Shown here piece after piece: positions 39,315-48,899 of a DNA stretch of 64,000 nt; positions within the stretch are counted from its first letter, which is position 1; each line of letters begins with the position of its first letter. Below the pieces are notes generated by a model. That model was not told the DNA's origin and ran no database searches. It was given only the letters and a program-made list of their open reading frames with translations. The stretch comes from Salinivibrio sp. ES.052 (GTDB lineage: Bacteria; Pseudomonadota; Gammaproteobacteria; Enterobacterales; Vibrionaceae). The stretch is taken from assembly GCF_900141775.1 (NCBI RefSeq), contig NZ_FSRI01000001.1:1396251-1460250 (forward strand). Reading direction: 5' to 3'. The position numbers and the translations under genes are program-made.

Positions 39315-41210
39315 TTATACCTTAGTCAGAAGCTGGTTGACCGATGCAAGGAAGTCTGACGGATCGTCCATGCTGCCTTTTTCTGCCAGCATCGCTTGGC
39401 CCAGTAGCATTTCGACCCAAGTGCCAAATTTCTGCTCATCGCTTTCATCCGCCATACGTTTAATCAACTTGTGCTCTGGATTAAGCTCGAAAATATATTT
39501 AACATCAGGCGCTTGCTGTCCGGCCGCTTCTAGCAACTTCGCCATCTGCGTACCCATCTCAAACTGATCGGTCACCACCACCGCTGGGGTGTCAGAGAGC
39601 TTAAACGTCGTACGCACATCTTTCACCCGATCGCCTAGGTGCGATTTCACCCGCTCAATCACAGACTCAAACGCTTTTTCAGTTTCTTCGCGTTCAGCCT
39701 TCGCTTCTTCGTCATCGAATTGGCTCAGGTCAAGGTCAGCTTTGGTGATCGCTTGGAACGATTTGCCGTCGAATTCGGTCAGGTAGCTCATTAACCATTC
39801 ATCAATGCGATCGTACATCAAGATCACTTCAATGCCTTTGGCTTTAAACTGCTCCAAGTGTGGGCTATGTTTGGCCGCATTGTAGCTATCCGCGGTGATG
39901 TAGTAGATCTTATCTTGCTCATCTTTCATGCGCGACACATAGTCGGCCAACGACACGGTTTGATCCGCGCTGTCTTCGTTCGTTGACGCAAAGCGTAGCA
40001 AGCCGGCAATTTTTTCTTTATTGCTGAAATCTTCCGCTGGGCCTTCTTTCATCACCAAGCCAAACTCGCGCCAAAATGTTTGATACTTGTCCGCATCGTT
40101 TTTGGCCAGTTTTTCTAGCATCGACAAAACACGCTTGGTACACGCGCCACGCAGTGACTGGGTGATCTTATTATCTTGCAGGATCTCACGCGATACATTG
40201 AGCGGAAGATCGTTAGAATCAATCAAACCACGGACGAAACGCAAGTAACTTGGCATGAATTGTGACGCATCATCCATGATAAACACGCGCTGTACATAGA
40301 GTTTCAGTCCATGTTTGTGCTCGCGATTATAAAGATCCCAAGGGGCTTTTGACGGGATATACAGCAAGCTGGTGTAGTCGTTTTTACCCTCAACCCGGTT
40401 ATGACTCCAGGTCAGCGGCTCAGCAAAATCATGAGAAACATGCTTATAGAACTCTTTGTATTCGTCTGCCGAGATGTCTGATTTAGAACGGGTCCAAAGC
40501 GCTTGTGCTTTGTTAACTTGCTCCCATTTACCTTCACCGGTCTCGTTGCCTTCCTCATCTTTCTCTTGCGTCCACATTTCTACCGGAATACCGATGTGAT
40601 CTGAGTACTTGCCAATCACTTCACGCAGGCGCCAGTCGTTGAGAAACTCTTTCTCATCGTCTTTTAGGTGCAGGGTGATTTCTGTGCCACGTTCTGTTTT
40701 GTGGGTAGGCTCGAGGGTATATTCGCCTTCCCCAGTAGACTCCCACTGCACCGCCTCGTCAGCCGCGAGGCCAGCGGCGCGAGTGCGTACTGTTACCTTA
40801 TCGGCCACAATAAACGCGGAGTAAAAGCCAACACCGAACTGACCAATCAGGTTAGAATCTTTGCTTTGATCTTCGTTCAGTTGCTTTAAAAACTCTTCCG
40901 TGCCGGATTTAGCAATGGTACCAAGATTGGCAATGACATCATCACGGCTCATACCAATGCCATTATCAGTTACGGTCAAGGTGCCTGCATCGTTATCAAA
41001 CGATAAGCGCACACGCAGATCACCCTCGTTTTCATACAACTCAGGCGCTGATAGCGCTTTAAAACGTAGCTTGTCGGCGGCGTCCGATGCGTTTGAGACT
41101 AGCTCTCGAAGAAAAATCTCTTTGTTTGAGTAGAGAGAGTGGATCATCAACTGCAGCAATTTGGAAGTATCTGAACCAAACTGGTGTTTTTCTGGGGTTT
41201 TAACGCTCAT
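39315..41210 (-). CDS. htpG: Molecular chaperone HtpG (Hsp90)
   Basis: ATP-dependent chaperone, 631 residues. The GHKL ATPase domain is clear: [15 protein letters not shown], the [11 protein letters not shown] motif and [15 protein letters not shown]. The middle domain ([19 protein letters not shown]) and C-terminal dimerisation domain follow. A sigma-32-type promoter lies about 85-115 bases upstream with a hairpin in the leader, in line with heat-shock control of this gene in E. coli. Confidence 0.97.
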   Translation of the reverse strand: MSVKTPEKHQFGSDTSKLLQLMIHSLYSNKEIFLRELVSNASDAADKLRFKALSAPELYENEGDLRVRLSFDNDAGTLTVTDNGIGMSRDDVIANLGTIAKSGTEEFLKQLNEDQSKDSNLIGQFGVGFYSAFIVADKVTVRTRAAGLAADEAVQWESTGEGEYTLEPTHKTERGTEITLHLKDDEKEFLNDWRLREVIGKYSDHIGIPVEMWTQEKDEEGNETGEGKWEQVNKAQALWTRSKSDISADEYKEFYKHVSHDFAEPLTWSHNRVEGKNDYTSLLYIPSKAPWDLYNREHKHGLKLYVQRVFIMDDASQFMPSYLRFVRGLIDSNDLPLNVSREILQDNKITQSLRGACTKRVLSMLEKLAKNDADKYQTFWREFGLVMKEGPAEDFSNKEKIAGLLRFASTNEDSADQTVSLADYVSRMKDEQDKIYYITADSYNAAKHSPHLEQFKAKGIEVILMYDRIDEWLMSYLTEFDGKSFQAITKADLDLSQFDDEEAKAEREETEKAFESVIERVKSHLGDRVKDVRTTFKLSDTPAVVVTDQFEMGTQMAKLLEAAGQQAPDVKYIFELNPEHKLIKRMADESDEQKFGTWVEMLLGQAMLAEKGSMDDPSDFLASVNQLLTKV

Positions 41211-41247
41211 GTCAATCTACCTAACATTATGATGTTTAGAAGGCTGA

Positions 41248-41263
41248 GTGGGCAGTCGCCCAC
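41248..41263 (-). repeat. Hairpin in the htpG 5' leader
   Basis: GTGGGC and GCCCAC pair around AGTC in the predicted leader, between the sigma-32 promoter and the start codon about 40 bases away. It could modulate message stability or translation. Confidence 0.5.
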
Positions 41264-41294
41264 ATCACGATGAATTCATATTCAGTATCCCTGG

Positions 41295-41323
41295 ATATAA
41301 GGGCCACATCAGACGCTTTCAAG
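41295..41323 (-). promoter_or_regulatory. Sigma-32 heat-shock promoter of htpG
   Basis: On the minus strand CTTGAAA (41323-41317) is followed after 13 bases by CCCTTATAT (41303-41295), close to the sigma-32 consensus CTTGAAA-N11-16-CCCCATnT. The predicted start gives a leader of about 75-80 bases. Confidence 0.75.
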
Positions 41324-41385
41324 GTGTAACTGGTCAAATAAAAGCCAGTTAATACCAATTCAAGCAAAGAAAACGTGAGGTAAAG

Positions 41386-41413
41386 AAAAAGCCTAACCGA
41401 GCGGCTAGGCTTT
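41386..41413 (-). terminator. Terminator after recR
   Basis: On the minus strand AGCCTA-G-CC and GG-T-TAGGCT form an interrupted stem followed by TTTTTC, ending the dnaX-ybaB-recR transcript. Confidence 0.8.
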
Positions 41414-41442
41414 AGCGTGTCATGGCAGCTTATGCGGCGACC

Positions 41443-42051
41443 TTAACGGTACTTTAATTGTTGGCGACCAATGATCGAATGCGATAGCGTGGTACCATCA
41501 ACCAATTCAAGCTCACCGCCCATAGGCACACCATGGGCAATTCGACTCGCCCCCACTTGGTGCTCTTGGCAAAGCTCAGCGATATACTGCGCCGTCGCTT
41601 CCCCTTCAACCGTCGGGTTAGTCGCCAGGATAAGCTCCTGAATAGGCTCGGTTTGGAGGCGTTTTTCAAGCACATCTAGACCGATATCTGCAGGACCAAT
41701 CCCATCCAGCGGAGACAGATGCCCCATCAAAACAAAATAGCGCCCCGAATACTGGCCTGTCGCTTCAACCGCCGCAATATCACCAGGGCTTTCAACCACA
41801 CAGATCAATCCAGTTTGCTGCCGTTTAGGATTGTCACAAATCGCACAAACCTCTTGCTCAGTAAACGTACGACACTGGCTGCAGTGGCCGATGTCTGTCA
41901 TTGCCGTGCTCAGTGCTTGCGCGAGGGCCAGCCCACCTTGGCGATTTCGTTGCAACAGGTGGTAAGCCATCCGCTGCGCTGATTTTGGGCCTACGCCAGG
42001 TAAGCAACGCAGGGATTCCATCAGTTGTTCAAGTAACTGGCTGGTTCGCAT
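41443..42051 (-). CDS. recR: Recombination mediator RecR
   Basis: Works with RecO/RecF to load RecA at gaps. The 202-residue protein has the HhH segment ([20 protein letters not shown]), a C4 zinc finger ([16 protein letters not shown]) and the Toprim domain ([34 protein letters not shown]). It follows ybaB by 3 bases in the conserved dnaX-ybaB-recR operon. Confidence 0.97.
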   Translation of the reverse strand: MRTSQLLEQLMESLRCLPGVGPKSAQRMAYHLLQRNRQGGLALAQALSTAMTDIGHCSQCRTFTEQEVCAICDNPKRQQTGLICVVESPGDIAAVEATGQYSGRYFVLMGHLSPLDGIGPADIGLDVLEKRLQTEPIQELILATNPTVEGEATAQYIAELCQEHQVGASRIAHGVPMGGELELVDGTTLSHSIIGRQQLKYR

Positions 42052-42054
42052 CGT

Positions 42055-42384
42055 TTAAAAGGGCATTTTCATGCCTGGTGGTAACTGCATACCGCCTGTC
42101 ACGTCAGCCATTTTTTCTTTCTGTTGCTCTTCGACACGGCGCGCCGCATCGTTGAATGCGGCTGCAATCAGGTCTTCTAGCATATCTTTATCATCTTCCA
42201 TCAGGCTGTCGTCAATGTCGACACGACGGATGCTGTGGCTACCTGTCATGGTCACTTTCACCATCCCGGCCCCCGCTTCGCCGGTGACTTCCATGCTGGC
42301 AATTTCTTCTTGTACTTTCTGCATGCGCTCTTGCATTTGCTGCGCCTGCTTCATCATGTTGCCCATTCCGCCTTTACCAAACAT
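42055..42384 (-). CDS. ybaB: Nucleoid-associated protein YbaB/EbfC
   Basis: Small dimeric DNA-binding protein of 109 residues. It has the Met/Gln-rich coiled N-terminus ([20 protein letters not shown]) and the EGEA-like core here read as [16 protein letters not shown]. It is located between dnaX and recR, the usual position. Confidence 0.95.
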   Translation of the reverse strand: MFGKGGMGNMMKQAQQMQERMQKVQEEIASMEVTGEAGAGMVKVTMTGSHSIRRVDIDDSLMEDDKDMLEDLIAAAFNDAARRVEEQQKEKMADVTGGMQLPPGMKMPF

Positions 42385-42407
42385 AATTCTCTCTCTGGTT
42401 AGGTGTC

Positions 42408-44663
42408 TTAAATTGGTCGAATGCTGTCTTCTTCTAACTCCGCTGCAAAGCGTTGGAGAATAAAGGTGACATTCGGATCATTATGCAGGCTGTGTGTCGC
42501 CTGCGCTAACTTTTGTTGATAGAGTTGCTCTCGCCGCTCTAAAGGTGTTATCCCCATCTCGCCGAGTTGTACCTCCAACGTTATGGGGGCGCCAAGCGCC
42601 GTCGTCAAGGCCTGAGTTAACTGCTGCTGCGCTTTTTCGGTATTGAGATGTGATTGATCAGGCCTTAAGGTGAGCCGAACATGGTCACCTTCTCGGATCA
42701 TCGCGGCATTGAGTGCCATTTGTTTGACCAAGCGTTCAACCGCTAAGCTATCGGCCAGCGCACACCAAGCGTCTTGCTGGTTAGTTTCCTGTACCAGTTT
42801 ATCGCGCATTGCCGGCGTTTTCTCATGCTCAAGCGCCTGCTTCAGTGTCTTTGGTGTAAGCGAAGGCGTTGCCTCTGTGTGCTGCGTAATAGGCTGTGAA
42901 GGTCGCCACTGATAGGGCTCAGACGACGCTTTTTCCTCTCTTGGTTCAACCATTGGCGCTGACGCAGAATTTGGCGTTTGATGAGCAGGGGCGGACACAG
43001 GCGATACATTCTCTGTGGCAGTCGCTACGCGATCGAGCACAGATAAAGCATCAGTCTTGGCCGGTGTCCGCCCCGCCTTTTTTGTCCCAGTCCCCGTTTG
43101 ATCGGCTTGACGCTTCATACGGCTACGTAGCTGATTACGCGCCTGAATTAGACTGGACGCGGGCGAGGAAGCAGGTGGTTCACTCGCTGCTGTTGGCGCA
43201 TCGCCGGACACTAAGGCATCAACTCTCGGTTGGCCCTGCTCGGCGACATTCGCTTCGCGTGAGTCTCTACCGGAGGTGTCTTCGCTGGGCGTCTCCACGC
43301 CAGACGCCTCTGGCATCGACTGCTGAGGAACCGCCGCGTGTGTGTCAACGACTCCTTGGGTGTGGTCTGCCATATCCCGATTATTGTTCATCGGGGCACC
43401 ACCAATGGATCGCGGCTGTTGCGCCCGATCCTGGTTTTGCGATCCAACACTGACCGATGAGACTTGGGCTTTTAACGCATTTAGCGCTTGTGAAGGATCT
43501 TTGGCTGCTGGCTGCTCGGGCACAGATGCAGGATCCTGGGCTGGTACCGACACGGTAACCGGTTCATACGGCACCGTTTTAACCGGCTGAAAAGCCAACA
43601 TACGGAGCAAGGCCATTTCCAGCCCTGCCCGTCCATCAGGGGCATAGGGTAAATCTTGTCGCCCTTGCAGGGCTATTTGGTAACACAGCTGCACATCTTG
43701 TGGTGCCAATCGCGATGCTAAGGCTTGAATACGTGCTTGCTCGCCACTGTCGTCATCATGCGTCTGTGGCAGTGCTTGGGCGAGTGCGACACGGTGAAGC
43801 TGGCTGGCTAGCTCTTTGAGTAAACCATCCCACTCCACGCCGACTTGCGCAATTTGCGCCAGCATGTTCATCAACTCAATGGCGTCATGGTTGGCTAAGG
43901 CCTCAAGGAGCAACAGTGCATTATCCGTACTCAAGGTCCCCAGCATCTCAGCCACAGCTTGAGTGCTAATCTGGCCGTTACCCAGCGCAATGGCCTGATC
44001 GGTTAAGCTCAATGCATCCCGCATACTGCCTTCCGCGGCACGTGACAGCAGCATCAAGGCACGTGATTCAGCTCCTACCCCCTCTTGAGCAAGAATATGC
44101 TCTAATTGTGTCTGGATCTGGTTAGCGTCAAAATGCTTTAAATGAAACTGCAAACAACGCGATAAGATGGTGACAGGTAGCTTTTGCGGATCCGTGGTCG
44201 CCAATAAAAACTTCACATATTCAGGCGGCTCTTCCAGCGTTTTCAACAACGCATTGAAGCTATGGCGTGACAGCATGTGTACCTCATCAATCAGATACAC
44301 CTTATAGCGCCCACGTGCTGGTTTATATTGGACGTTGTCCAATAATTCACGCGTGTCTTCCACCTTGGTACGAGAGGCGGCGTCAATCTCTAACAAATCA
44401 ACATACCGCCCCTCATCAATTTCACGGCACGTGCTACATTGACCACATGGCGAAGAAGACACCCCTTGTTCGCAATTGAGCCCTTTGGCAAAAATGCGCG
44501 CAATCGTGGTTTTACCCACACCGCGAGTACCGCTGAACAAATAAGCATGGTGCAAACGATCATGATCGAGTGCATTAGCTAAGGCTGTTAGCACATGGCT
44601 CTGCCCTGCGACAGAGTCAAAGTTATGGGGTCGCCACTTACGTGCGAGGACTTGGTAACTCAT
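42408..44663 (-). CDS. dnaX: DNA polymerase III subunits tau and gamma
   Basis: Clamp-loader ATPase; full-length tau is 751 residues and bridges polymerase cores to the helicase. It shows Walker A ([17 protein letters not shown]), a zinc module with four cysteines ([16 protein letters not shown]), Walker B (YLIDEVHML) and the sensor-1 LLATTDPQK. Domain III is followed by a long low-complexity linker (about 375-600) rich in Pro, Ser, Gln and Ala, and then the C-terminal domain V. A slip site at codons 527-529 predicts a shorter gamma form. It is the first gene of dnaX-ybaB-recR. Confidence 0.96.
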   Translation of the reverse strand: MSYQVLARKWRPHNFDSVAGQSHVLTALANALDHDRLHHAYLFSGTRGVGKTTIARIFAKGLNCEQGVSSSPCGQCSTCREIDEGRYVDLLEIDAASRTKVEDTRELLDNVQYKPARGRYKVYLIDEVHMLSRHSFNALLKTLEEPPEYVKFLLATTDPQKLPVTILSRCLQFHLKHFDANQIQTQLEHILAQEGVGAESRALMLLSRAAEGSMRDALSLTDQAIALGNGQISTQAVAEMLGTLSTDNALLLLEALANHDAIELMNMLAQIAQVGVEWDGLLKELASQLHRVALAQALPQTHDDDSGEQARIQALASRLAPQDVQLCYQIALQGRQDLPYAPDGRAGLEMALLRMLAFQPVKTVPYEPVTVSVPAQDPASVPEQPAAKDPSQALNALKAQVSSVSVGSQNQDRAQQPRSIGGAPMNNNRDMADHTQGVVDTHAAVPQQSMPEASGVETPSEDTSGRDSREANVAEQGQPRVDALVSGDAPTAASEPPASSPASSLIQARNQLRSRMKRQADQTGTGTKKAGRTPAKTDALSVLDRVATATENVSPVSAPAHQTPNSASAPMVEPREEKASSEPYQWRPSQPITQHTEATPSLTPKTLKQALEHEKTPAMRDKLVQETNQQDAWCALADSLAVERLVKQMALNAAMIREGDHVRLTLRPDQSHLNTEKAQQQLTQALTTALGAPITLEVQLGEMGITPLERREQLYQQKLAQATHSLHNDPNVTFILQRFAAELEEDSIRPI
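43077..43083 (-). other. Predicted programmed -1 frameshift site in dnaX
   Basis: A AAA AAG occurs in the tau frame across Thr-527, Lys-528 and Lys-529. After a -1 slip, eight codons (GGADTGQD) precede a TGA at 43051-43053, giving a 537-residue gamma protein. A short GC-rich stem (GGCGG/CCGGCC) can form just downstream. The same heptamer drives gamma synthesis in E. coli. Confidence 0.75.
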
Positions 44664-44720
44664 GTCAATCCGCTTCCTGTATGCTTATTGCTAACGCGAG
44701 ATCCAGCATATTGAGTGGCA

Positions 44721-45266
44721 TTAATGACCTGCAAATTCGCACAAGCTATAAACACGGATCCCTAGCGCTGTCAATTTCTCTTCACCGCCAATATCCGGCA
44801 AGCTTATCACAAAACCGGCGTGTTCCACTGTGCCACCTAAACGGCGTACCAGCTTCACGGTGGCTTCTATGGTGCCGCCTGTCGCCAGCAGATCATCGAT
44901 CACTAGTACTTTATCATTATCGTCAATCGCATCACGATGGATTTCCAGGGTATCTTCACCGTATTCCAGCTGGTAATTTTCACTGATCACTGCCCGTGGT
45001 AACTTGCCAGGCTTACGAACCGGCACAAAAGGCAGCCCGAGCGCAAGCGCCAATGGCGCGCCAAATAAAAAGCCGCGCGACTCGGTACCAATCACTTTGG
45101 TGAACCCTTGATCTCGGTATTGCGCGACCAATGCATCAATGGTGGCTTGATACGCAGCTGGGTCTTCCATCAAGCTGGTGACATCACGAAATAAGATGCC
45201 AGGCTTGGGGTAATCAGGGATGGTTTGAATACTTTGTTTAATGACATTCAAGCTGTCGGTGCTCAT
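44721..45266 (-). CDS. apt: Adenine phosphoribosyltransferase
   Basis: Salvages adenine to AMP. The 181-residue protein has [14 protein letters not shown], the [12 protein letters not shown] loop and the PRPP-binding [15 protein letters not shown] start it at ATG 45266 ([14 protein letters not shown]), with GAGA 10 bases upstream; the frame is open 36 codons further, but that part overlaps ybaN. It lies upstream of dnaX, as in E. coli. Confidence 0.96.
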   Translation of the reverse strand: MSTDSLNVIKQSIQTIPDYPKPGILFRDVTSLMEDPAAYQATIDALVAQYRDQGFTKVIGTESRGFLFGAPLALALGLPFVPVRKPGKLPRAVISENYQLEYGEDTLEIHRDAIDDNDKVLVIDDLLATGGTIEATVKLVRRLGGTVEHAGFVISLPDIGGEEKLTALGIRVYSLCEFAGH

Positions 45267-45303
45267 GGCCAATTCTCGCCGATAAAAAACGCAAACCGCA
45301 ATG

Positions 45304-45711
45304 TTATGAATTTTCGGCCGAGCCAGCAACAGATTCCGTTTCAGGTAGGCGGAGAAACCAGCACAAGAGCACAATTAGGCAGGTAACCAGTAAAGCTTTC
45401 AGCCACATCGCTCCGACGATATAAATGGAGAAGCTAAAACTTGCCAAGATCATCAAGGTGGCACGCCGCTTGACTTTACGGCTAATCGCGCGCTTTTGGT
45501 ACCAATCGGTCAATATAGGCCCAAATGTGGGATGCGCGTGGAGCCAATTAGCGATTCGGGGAGAGCCGCGCATAAAACAACCACTGGCGAGCAATAAAAA
45601 CGGCGTGGTGGGTAAAACAGGCAAAAATGCCCCTGCCGCGCCCAGCGCGACCCATAACCACCCTAACCCGTTCCATAACCAACGCCACAAGACTGTCGGT
45701 GCCTGCTGCAT
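45304..45711 (-). CDS. ybaN: DUF454 family inner-membrane protein YbaN
   Basis: 135-residue membrane protein with about four hydrophobic segments. The family signature [29 protein letters not shown] near residues 24-52 is typical of DUF454 (only part quoted as the defining motif: [12 protein letters not shown]). The loop [20 protein letters not shown] is also characteristic. Function unknown; it sits upstream of apt, as in E. coli. Confidence 0.9.
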   Translation of the reverse strand: MQQAPTVLWRWLWNGLGWLWVALGAAGAFLPVLPTTPFLLLASGCFMRGSPRIANWLHAHPTFGPILTDWYQKRAISRKVKRRATLMILASFSFSIYIVGAMWLKALLVTCLIVLLCWFLRLPETESVAGSAENS

Positions 45712-45834
45712 AGTCTTTATTACCTTTCAATGCGCTTTGGTTGCCCTTGTTCACTTACGCTAAGTGTAGTGGCAGAGACGATACAGGTACAGTATTGACG
45801 GTCGGAGTAAGGAGATAGACAAATAAGGCGGTGA

Positions 45835-45954
45835 TTAGCCGCCAAAAATAATACCTAACCAAGTTAAGCTTGCCGGTAACGTGGGGATCAGCAAAACCAG
45901 CAGGAAGCCGATGAAGTACTTGACGTTATAGGGCTCTTTAAAATCATGTTCCAT
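45835..45954 (-). CDS. Small single-pass membrane peptide, 39 residues
   Basis: An uninterrupted 39-codon frame starts at ATG 45954 and ends TAA: MEHDFKEPYNVKYFIGFLLV then LLIPTLPASLTWLGIIFGG. A short charged N-terminus is followed by one hydrophobic helix with prolines. The composition is that of a genuine membrane peptide and no other gene occupies the space between ybaN and the next gene. The ribosome site (GAAGTAACAAA) is weak. Not recognised; function unknown. Confidence 0.6.
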   Translation of the reverse strand: MEHDFKEPYNVKYFIGFLLVLLIPTLPASLTWLGIIFGG

Positions 45955-46131
45955 TTTGTTACTTCACTCACAACAGCATAACAACAGTGAGCCGCTACTA
46001 TAGCTCAGCTTAACACCGCTAAAAACGGACTGTTTGTAAGGTTTTAACCGGATCATTGATTTACATCAGGGTAACAACTTGTGTGACTGCGTCATGATAA
46101 ACGTCATTTTAGCCAATCAAGCGAACTGACC

Positions 46132-46515
46132 ATGGATACAACAACCCTTGCCCAGCTTGGGCGTGAGCTTAACCGCGAGCGCACTGAACTGGTAGCAACA
46201 TTAACGACGCGATTGCGTGAAGACTGGGACAAGCATTGCGAAAACCTCACCATATCGGATCTGATTAAAGAAAGCCAAGGGGTACCTGGCGCCATCCGAT
46301 ACCTCGGTGAACGTTTAGAAAAAGTCGATGCGGCTTTATGTGCCATGGATTTGGAGATTTATGGCTTATGTGCCGATTGTGAAAGTGAAATCCCACTGAA
46401 TGATTTAATTAAAGATGCCGCGGAGCAGCGCTGCCCACAATGCCGTGCGTCGAATTATTATCATCACGATCCAGCCACTCGCCGCGCCACAACGGGAGCA
46501 CGTAAAACCGTGTGA
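46132..46515 (+). CDS. DksA/TraR-family C4 zinc-finger protein
   Basis: 127 residues. An N-terminal helical region (LGRELNRERTELVATLTTRL) is followed by the C-terminal C4 zinc finger (CADCESEIPLNDLIKD then RCPQCR), the fold used by DksA and TraR to bind the RNA polymerase secondary channel. It is shorter than DksA (about 150) and the DxxDxA coiled-coil tip of DksA is not evident, so an RNA polymerase role is only possible. Single-gene unit with a strong terminator. Confidence 0.82.
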   Translation: MDTTTLAQLGRELNRERTELVATLTTRLREDWDKHCENLTISDLIKESQGVPGAIRYLGERLEKVDAALCAMDLEIYGLCADCESEIPLNDLIKDAAEQRCPQCRASNYYHHDPATRRATTGARKTV

Positions 46516-46559
46516 TCGCGAGGTTGACTTTCGCTTGTCTCATCGTGGCTTAAACACAA

Positions 46560-46590
46560 CGCGCCCAGCTGATGCTGGGCGCGTTTTTTT
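46560..46590 (+). terminator. Terminator of the DksA-like gene
   Basis: CGCGCCCAGC and GCTGGGCGCG form a perfect 10-bp stem with a TGAT loop, followed by seven Ts. Confidence 0.93.
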
Positions 46591-46656
46591 GACTATTCAA
46601 CAAGGCAGCAAAGCAGCAAGGAAGGGTACTTACTATCAAGCATCAGCCTACAACGC

Positions 46657-47304
46657 TTAATCTTGGTCAATAATCCAACGACGGAACGACTTGCGCTCTT
46701 GGTCACTGGCTTTGGTATACCAAAGCTTCAACTGAGAAAGCGTGTCACCCTTAATCGACGCTTGGCCTTGATCGTCCACCTCGACCAATACATCGTTGAG
46801 GTTCTTGCTTTCACCTTGGTCGAAAATGATGCCATTCTCACGGTTATACTCCGCCACCAGCGCTTCCATATCCGCATAGGCGGCAAAACCATCACCTTTT
46901 AGCTCGATGGCGTCTAAAGGCATCACATCGCCGTTATCGAACTCAGCCTGCCATTGTGGGTTATCGTCAAAATAGCTAGTGGCTTGGCTTTTCACCCGCA
47001 GTTTCGAGTCAATATTGATAGTAGCATCGCGGTCATCGACGTCCAGCTCAAACAGATAGGGGCGAGAGGTAAAGATAACGTCTTGACTCCCCCTCTTCAC
47101 TTCTCCGTCAAAGCGCATCACTAATTGATGGATGCCGTTATCTAGCTCAATCGTCTGCTGCGGAGCCCAGTTTTCAAAACTGATTTCCTTGCCATCCACC
47201 ACCACAAACTCAATATTACGTGCTGAAGTAATTTCTGCCGCATTAACCACACTCGATGCTATGAGAGTACTCAGCATTAAGCCCATACCTACTACGTTTT
47301 TCAT
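46657..47304 (-). CDS. DUF2057 family periplasmic protein (YccT/CsgI-like)
   Basis: 215 residues with a signal peptide (MKNVVGMGLMLSTLIASSVVNA) and the DUF2057 pattern: a short strand VDGKEISFE, LDNGIHQLVMRFDGEV, then FTSRPYLFELDV. E. coli YccT (CsgI) in this family inhibits curli assembly, but whether that holds here is unknown. It lies downstream of the porin gene on the same strand, with the porin terminator between them. Confidence 0.8.
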   Translation of the reverse strand: MKNVVGMGLMLSTLIASSVVNAAEITSARNIEFVVVDGKEISFENWAPQQTIELDNGIHQLVMRFDGEVKRGSQDVIFTSRPYLFELDVDDRDATINIDSKLRVKSQATSYFDDNPQWQAEFDNGDVMPLDAIELKGDGFAAYADMEALVAEYNRENGIIFDQGESKNLNDVLVEVDDQGQASIKGDTLSQLKLWYTKASDQERKSFRRWIIDQD

Positions 47305-47326
47305 CTCTACTCCAAACCGTGATAAT

Positions 47327-47350
47327 AAAAAAGCCGCCCTAAGGCGGCTT
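47327..47350 (-). terminator. Porin gene terminator
   Basis: AAGCCGCC and GGCGGCTT pair around CTAA; the minus strand continues with a T-rich run. Confidence 0.88.
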
Positions 47351-47392
47351 TTACAATCAGTGCTACATTTAACAGTGATAGTATAAGTTCAA

Positions 47393-48361
47393 TTAGAACT
47401 TAACTTCCATGCCTGCTACGTAGCCGAAGTCTTGTTCATCACCGTCGCTGTCGCCAAGTTCTGCGTAAACGTGTGCGTTACTGTGCAGAGCATAAGTCAC
47501 GTTAGCGTAGTAACCATTAAGATCTGTAGAAGTACCATCTGCGTCTTGGTTGTCGTAGCCAACACCAAAGGTGGTTTTGCCCATTGTGTAATCAGCGGCG
47601 AGTGATACATAGTCTGTATCTACGTCAGTAGCACCAGTTTTATCAGTGGTACGACCATACGATGCTGCAATTCCTACATTCTCGATACCTGCGTATTCGA
47701 TTTCGAAGTTATAAGCTTCAGTATCTGCATCAGACACACGGCCCAAGTCTTCAGCCAACTGATAGTAAACACGTGCATCTACGTCAGCAATACGATAGCC
47801 TAAACGGCCTTCGTAGATAGTTTGATCGTCAGTAGTGTCATCACCTTCACTGTAGTCAGTGTAAGTCACTGCACCGTAAAAAGAACCGTTATCATAAACG
47901 TACTTACCAACTTGAGCGGCTTGGTTGATATCTACACCAAAACTATTTACTGACAACTCGTAATCTTTAGTGATACCAGAATCGTCCATCAATAGGTACT
48001 GACGACCTGCAGTGAACTGACCCCAATCACCTTTAAAACCAACATAGAGTTCGTCGTTTTCAACATCACCGCGGTTTTCTAAGTCATTACTATCTGCTTT
48101 TAAATTTTCAAATTCGAACGCCATTGCGCCGATTACAGAAAGCTTGTCTGAAACGGCAACTTCAGTGTTGATAGCAAAGTCACCGTCATCTAGACGCCAC
48201 TTGCCGTCTTGGTTGTTGCCGATGTCTTGGATGTACTGAACTTCAGCTGCACCTGACGCGTCTACTTTAACGCCTTCTGCGTCATACAGGTTGATGCTTG
48301 CTGATGCTGAGCCAGCAGCCAGCAGAGCTGGTACTGCCATTGCTAGAATAGTCTTTTTCAT
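47393..48361 (-). CDS. Outer-membrane porin (OmpU/OmpH-like trimeric porin)
   Basis: 322-residue general porin. It has a signal peptide (MKKTILAMAVPALLAAGSASA), alternating strands rich in Asp, Gly and Tyr, the loop-3-type region FTAGRQYLLMDDSG and a C-terminal Phe (GYVAGMEVKF) required for beta-barrel assembly. Mature protein is very acidic, typical of marine and halophilic porins. It has a long AT-rich upstream region of 538 bases shared with dinG, suggesting complex regulation. Confidence 0.9.
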   Translation of the reverse strand: MKKTILAMAVPALLAAGSASASINLYDAEGVKVDASGAAEVQYIQDIGNNQDGKWRLDDGDFAINTEVAVSDKLSVIGAMAFEFENLKADSNDLENRGDVENDELYVGFKGDWGQFTAGRQYLLMDDSGITKDYELSVNSFGVDINQAAQVGKYVYDNGSFYGAVTYTDYSEGDDTTDDQTIYEGRLGYRIADVDARVYYQLAEDLGRVSDADTEAYNFEIEYAGIENVGIAASYGRTTDKTGATDVDTDYVSLAADYTMGKTTFGVGYDNQDADGTSTDLNGYYANVTYALHSNAHVYAELGDSDGDEQDFGYVAGMEVKF

Positions 48362-48812
48362 GGTTAATCCACTGCCTTTTCTATTTAGTCATTATGAGTT
48401 CCTTCTTGGAACTCTGTTTTATGGTGACTGTCACTCTATTACCAGCAGCAAAAACGCTGCGAAGAACAAAATGCCAGTTCACTGAAACTTCGACGCTAAT
48501 CGTGCAGAACATTTGTGTTTCTGTCAACTCGCTGGAAGCGCATTACAATCTAGACAAAAAAACCTTAAAAACAACAATATAGCAATATTTAATGAACTAA
48601 GATCACAGTTTAATTCACCCAAACCATCCTTTTTGATGAAAATAAACAACAAACACCAGAAGAATAAAACACTAAAGTTTATTGTTTAAAATACAATTAA
48701 CAGGATAAAAAACTAATCAATAGCTTAAATCAGGCGTTTTGTTAATCAAACGGCAGATCAGCAAGATAGCGAAGAATGGTTCAAATTAAATTCGTGACCA
48801 AGGTCTCATATC

Positions 48813-48829
48813 TGTAAGGAAAACTTACA
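48813..48829. promoter_or_regulatory. Inverted repeat upstream of dinG
   Basis: TGTAAG-GAAAA-CTTACA is a perfect 6-bp inverted repeat about 35-50 bases before the predicted -10 element of dinG. It could be an operator; the regulator is unknown. Confidence 0.4.
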
Positions 48830-48859
48830 TTTCGAGATCGTTTTCACGTTTTTGACCCG

Positions 48860-48868
48860 TGTTATACT
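48860..48868 (+). promoter_or_regulatory. Extended -10 element of dinG
   Basis: TG-T-TATACT (TG motif plus 5 of 6 bases of TATAAT) is located about 30 bases before the dinG start. The -35 (TTTTCA, 16 bases upstream) is poor, as expected for an extended -10 promoter. Confidence 0.4.
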
Positions 48869-48899
48869 GCGCATCAACCTTTGCAAATCGGACCTGTTG

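Larger units (their letters stand above)
48362..48899. other. Long AT-rich control region between porin and dinG
   Basis: 538 bases without a credible gene. Most of it (48540-48790) is markedly AT-rich, as is usual for silenced or bent porin promoters (H-NS- or ToxR-type control would be inference). The dinG-proximal part contains an inverted repeat and an extended -10 element, listed separately. No LexA-box palindrome was found ahead of dinG. Confidence 0.55.

Noticed and set aside
42896-43453. 185-codon frame on the plus strand inside dnaX
   Set aside because: Antisense of the low-complexity linker of dnaX; no ribosome site or domain.
48852-48899. Sixteen-residue N-terminal extension of dinG from a TTG codon
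   Set aside because: It overlaps the predicted extended -10 promoter and lies ahead of the family N-terminus; the ATG at 48900 is preferred.
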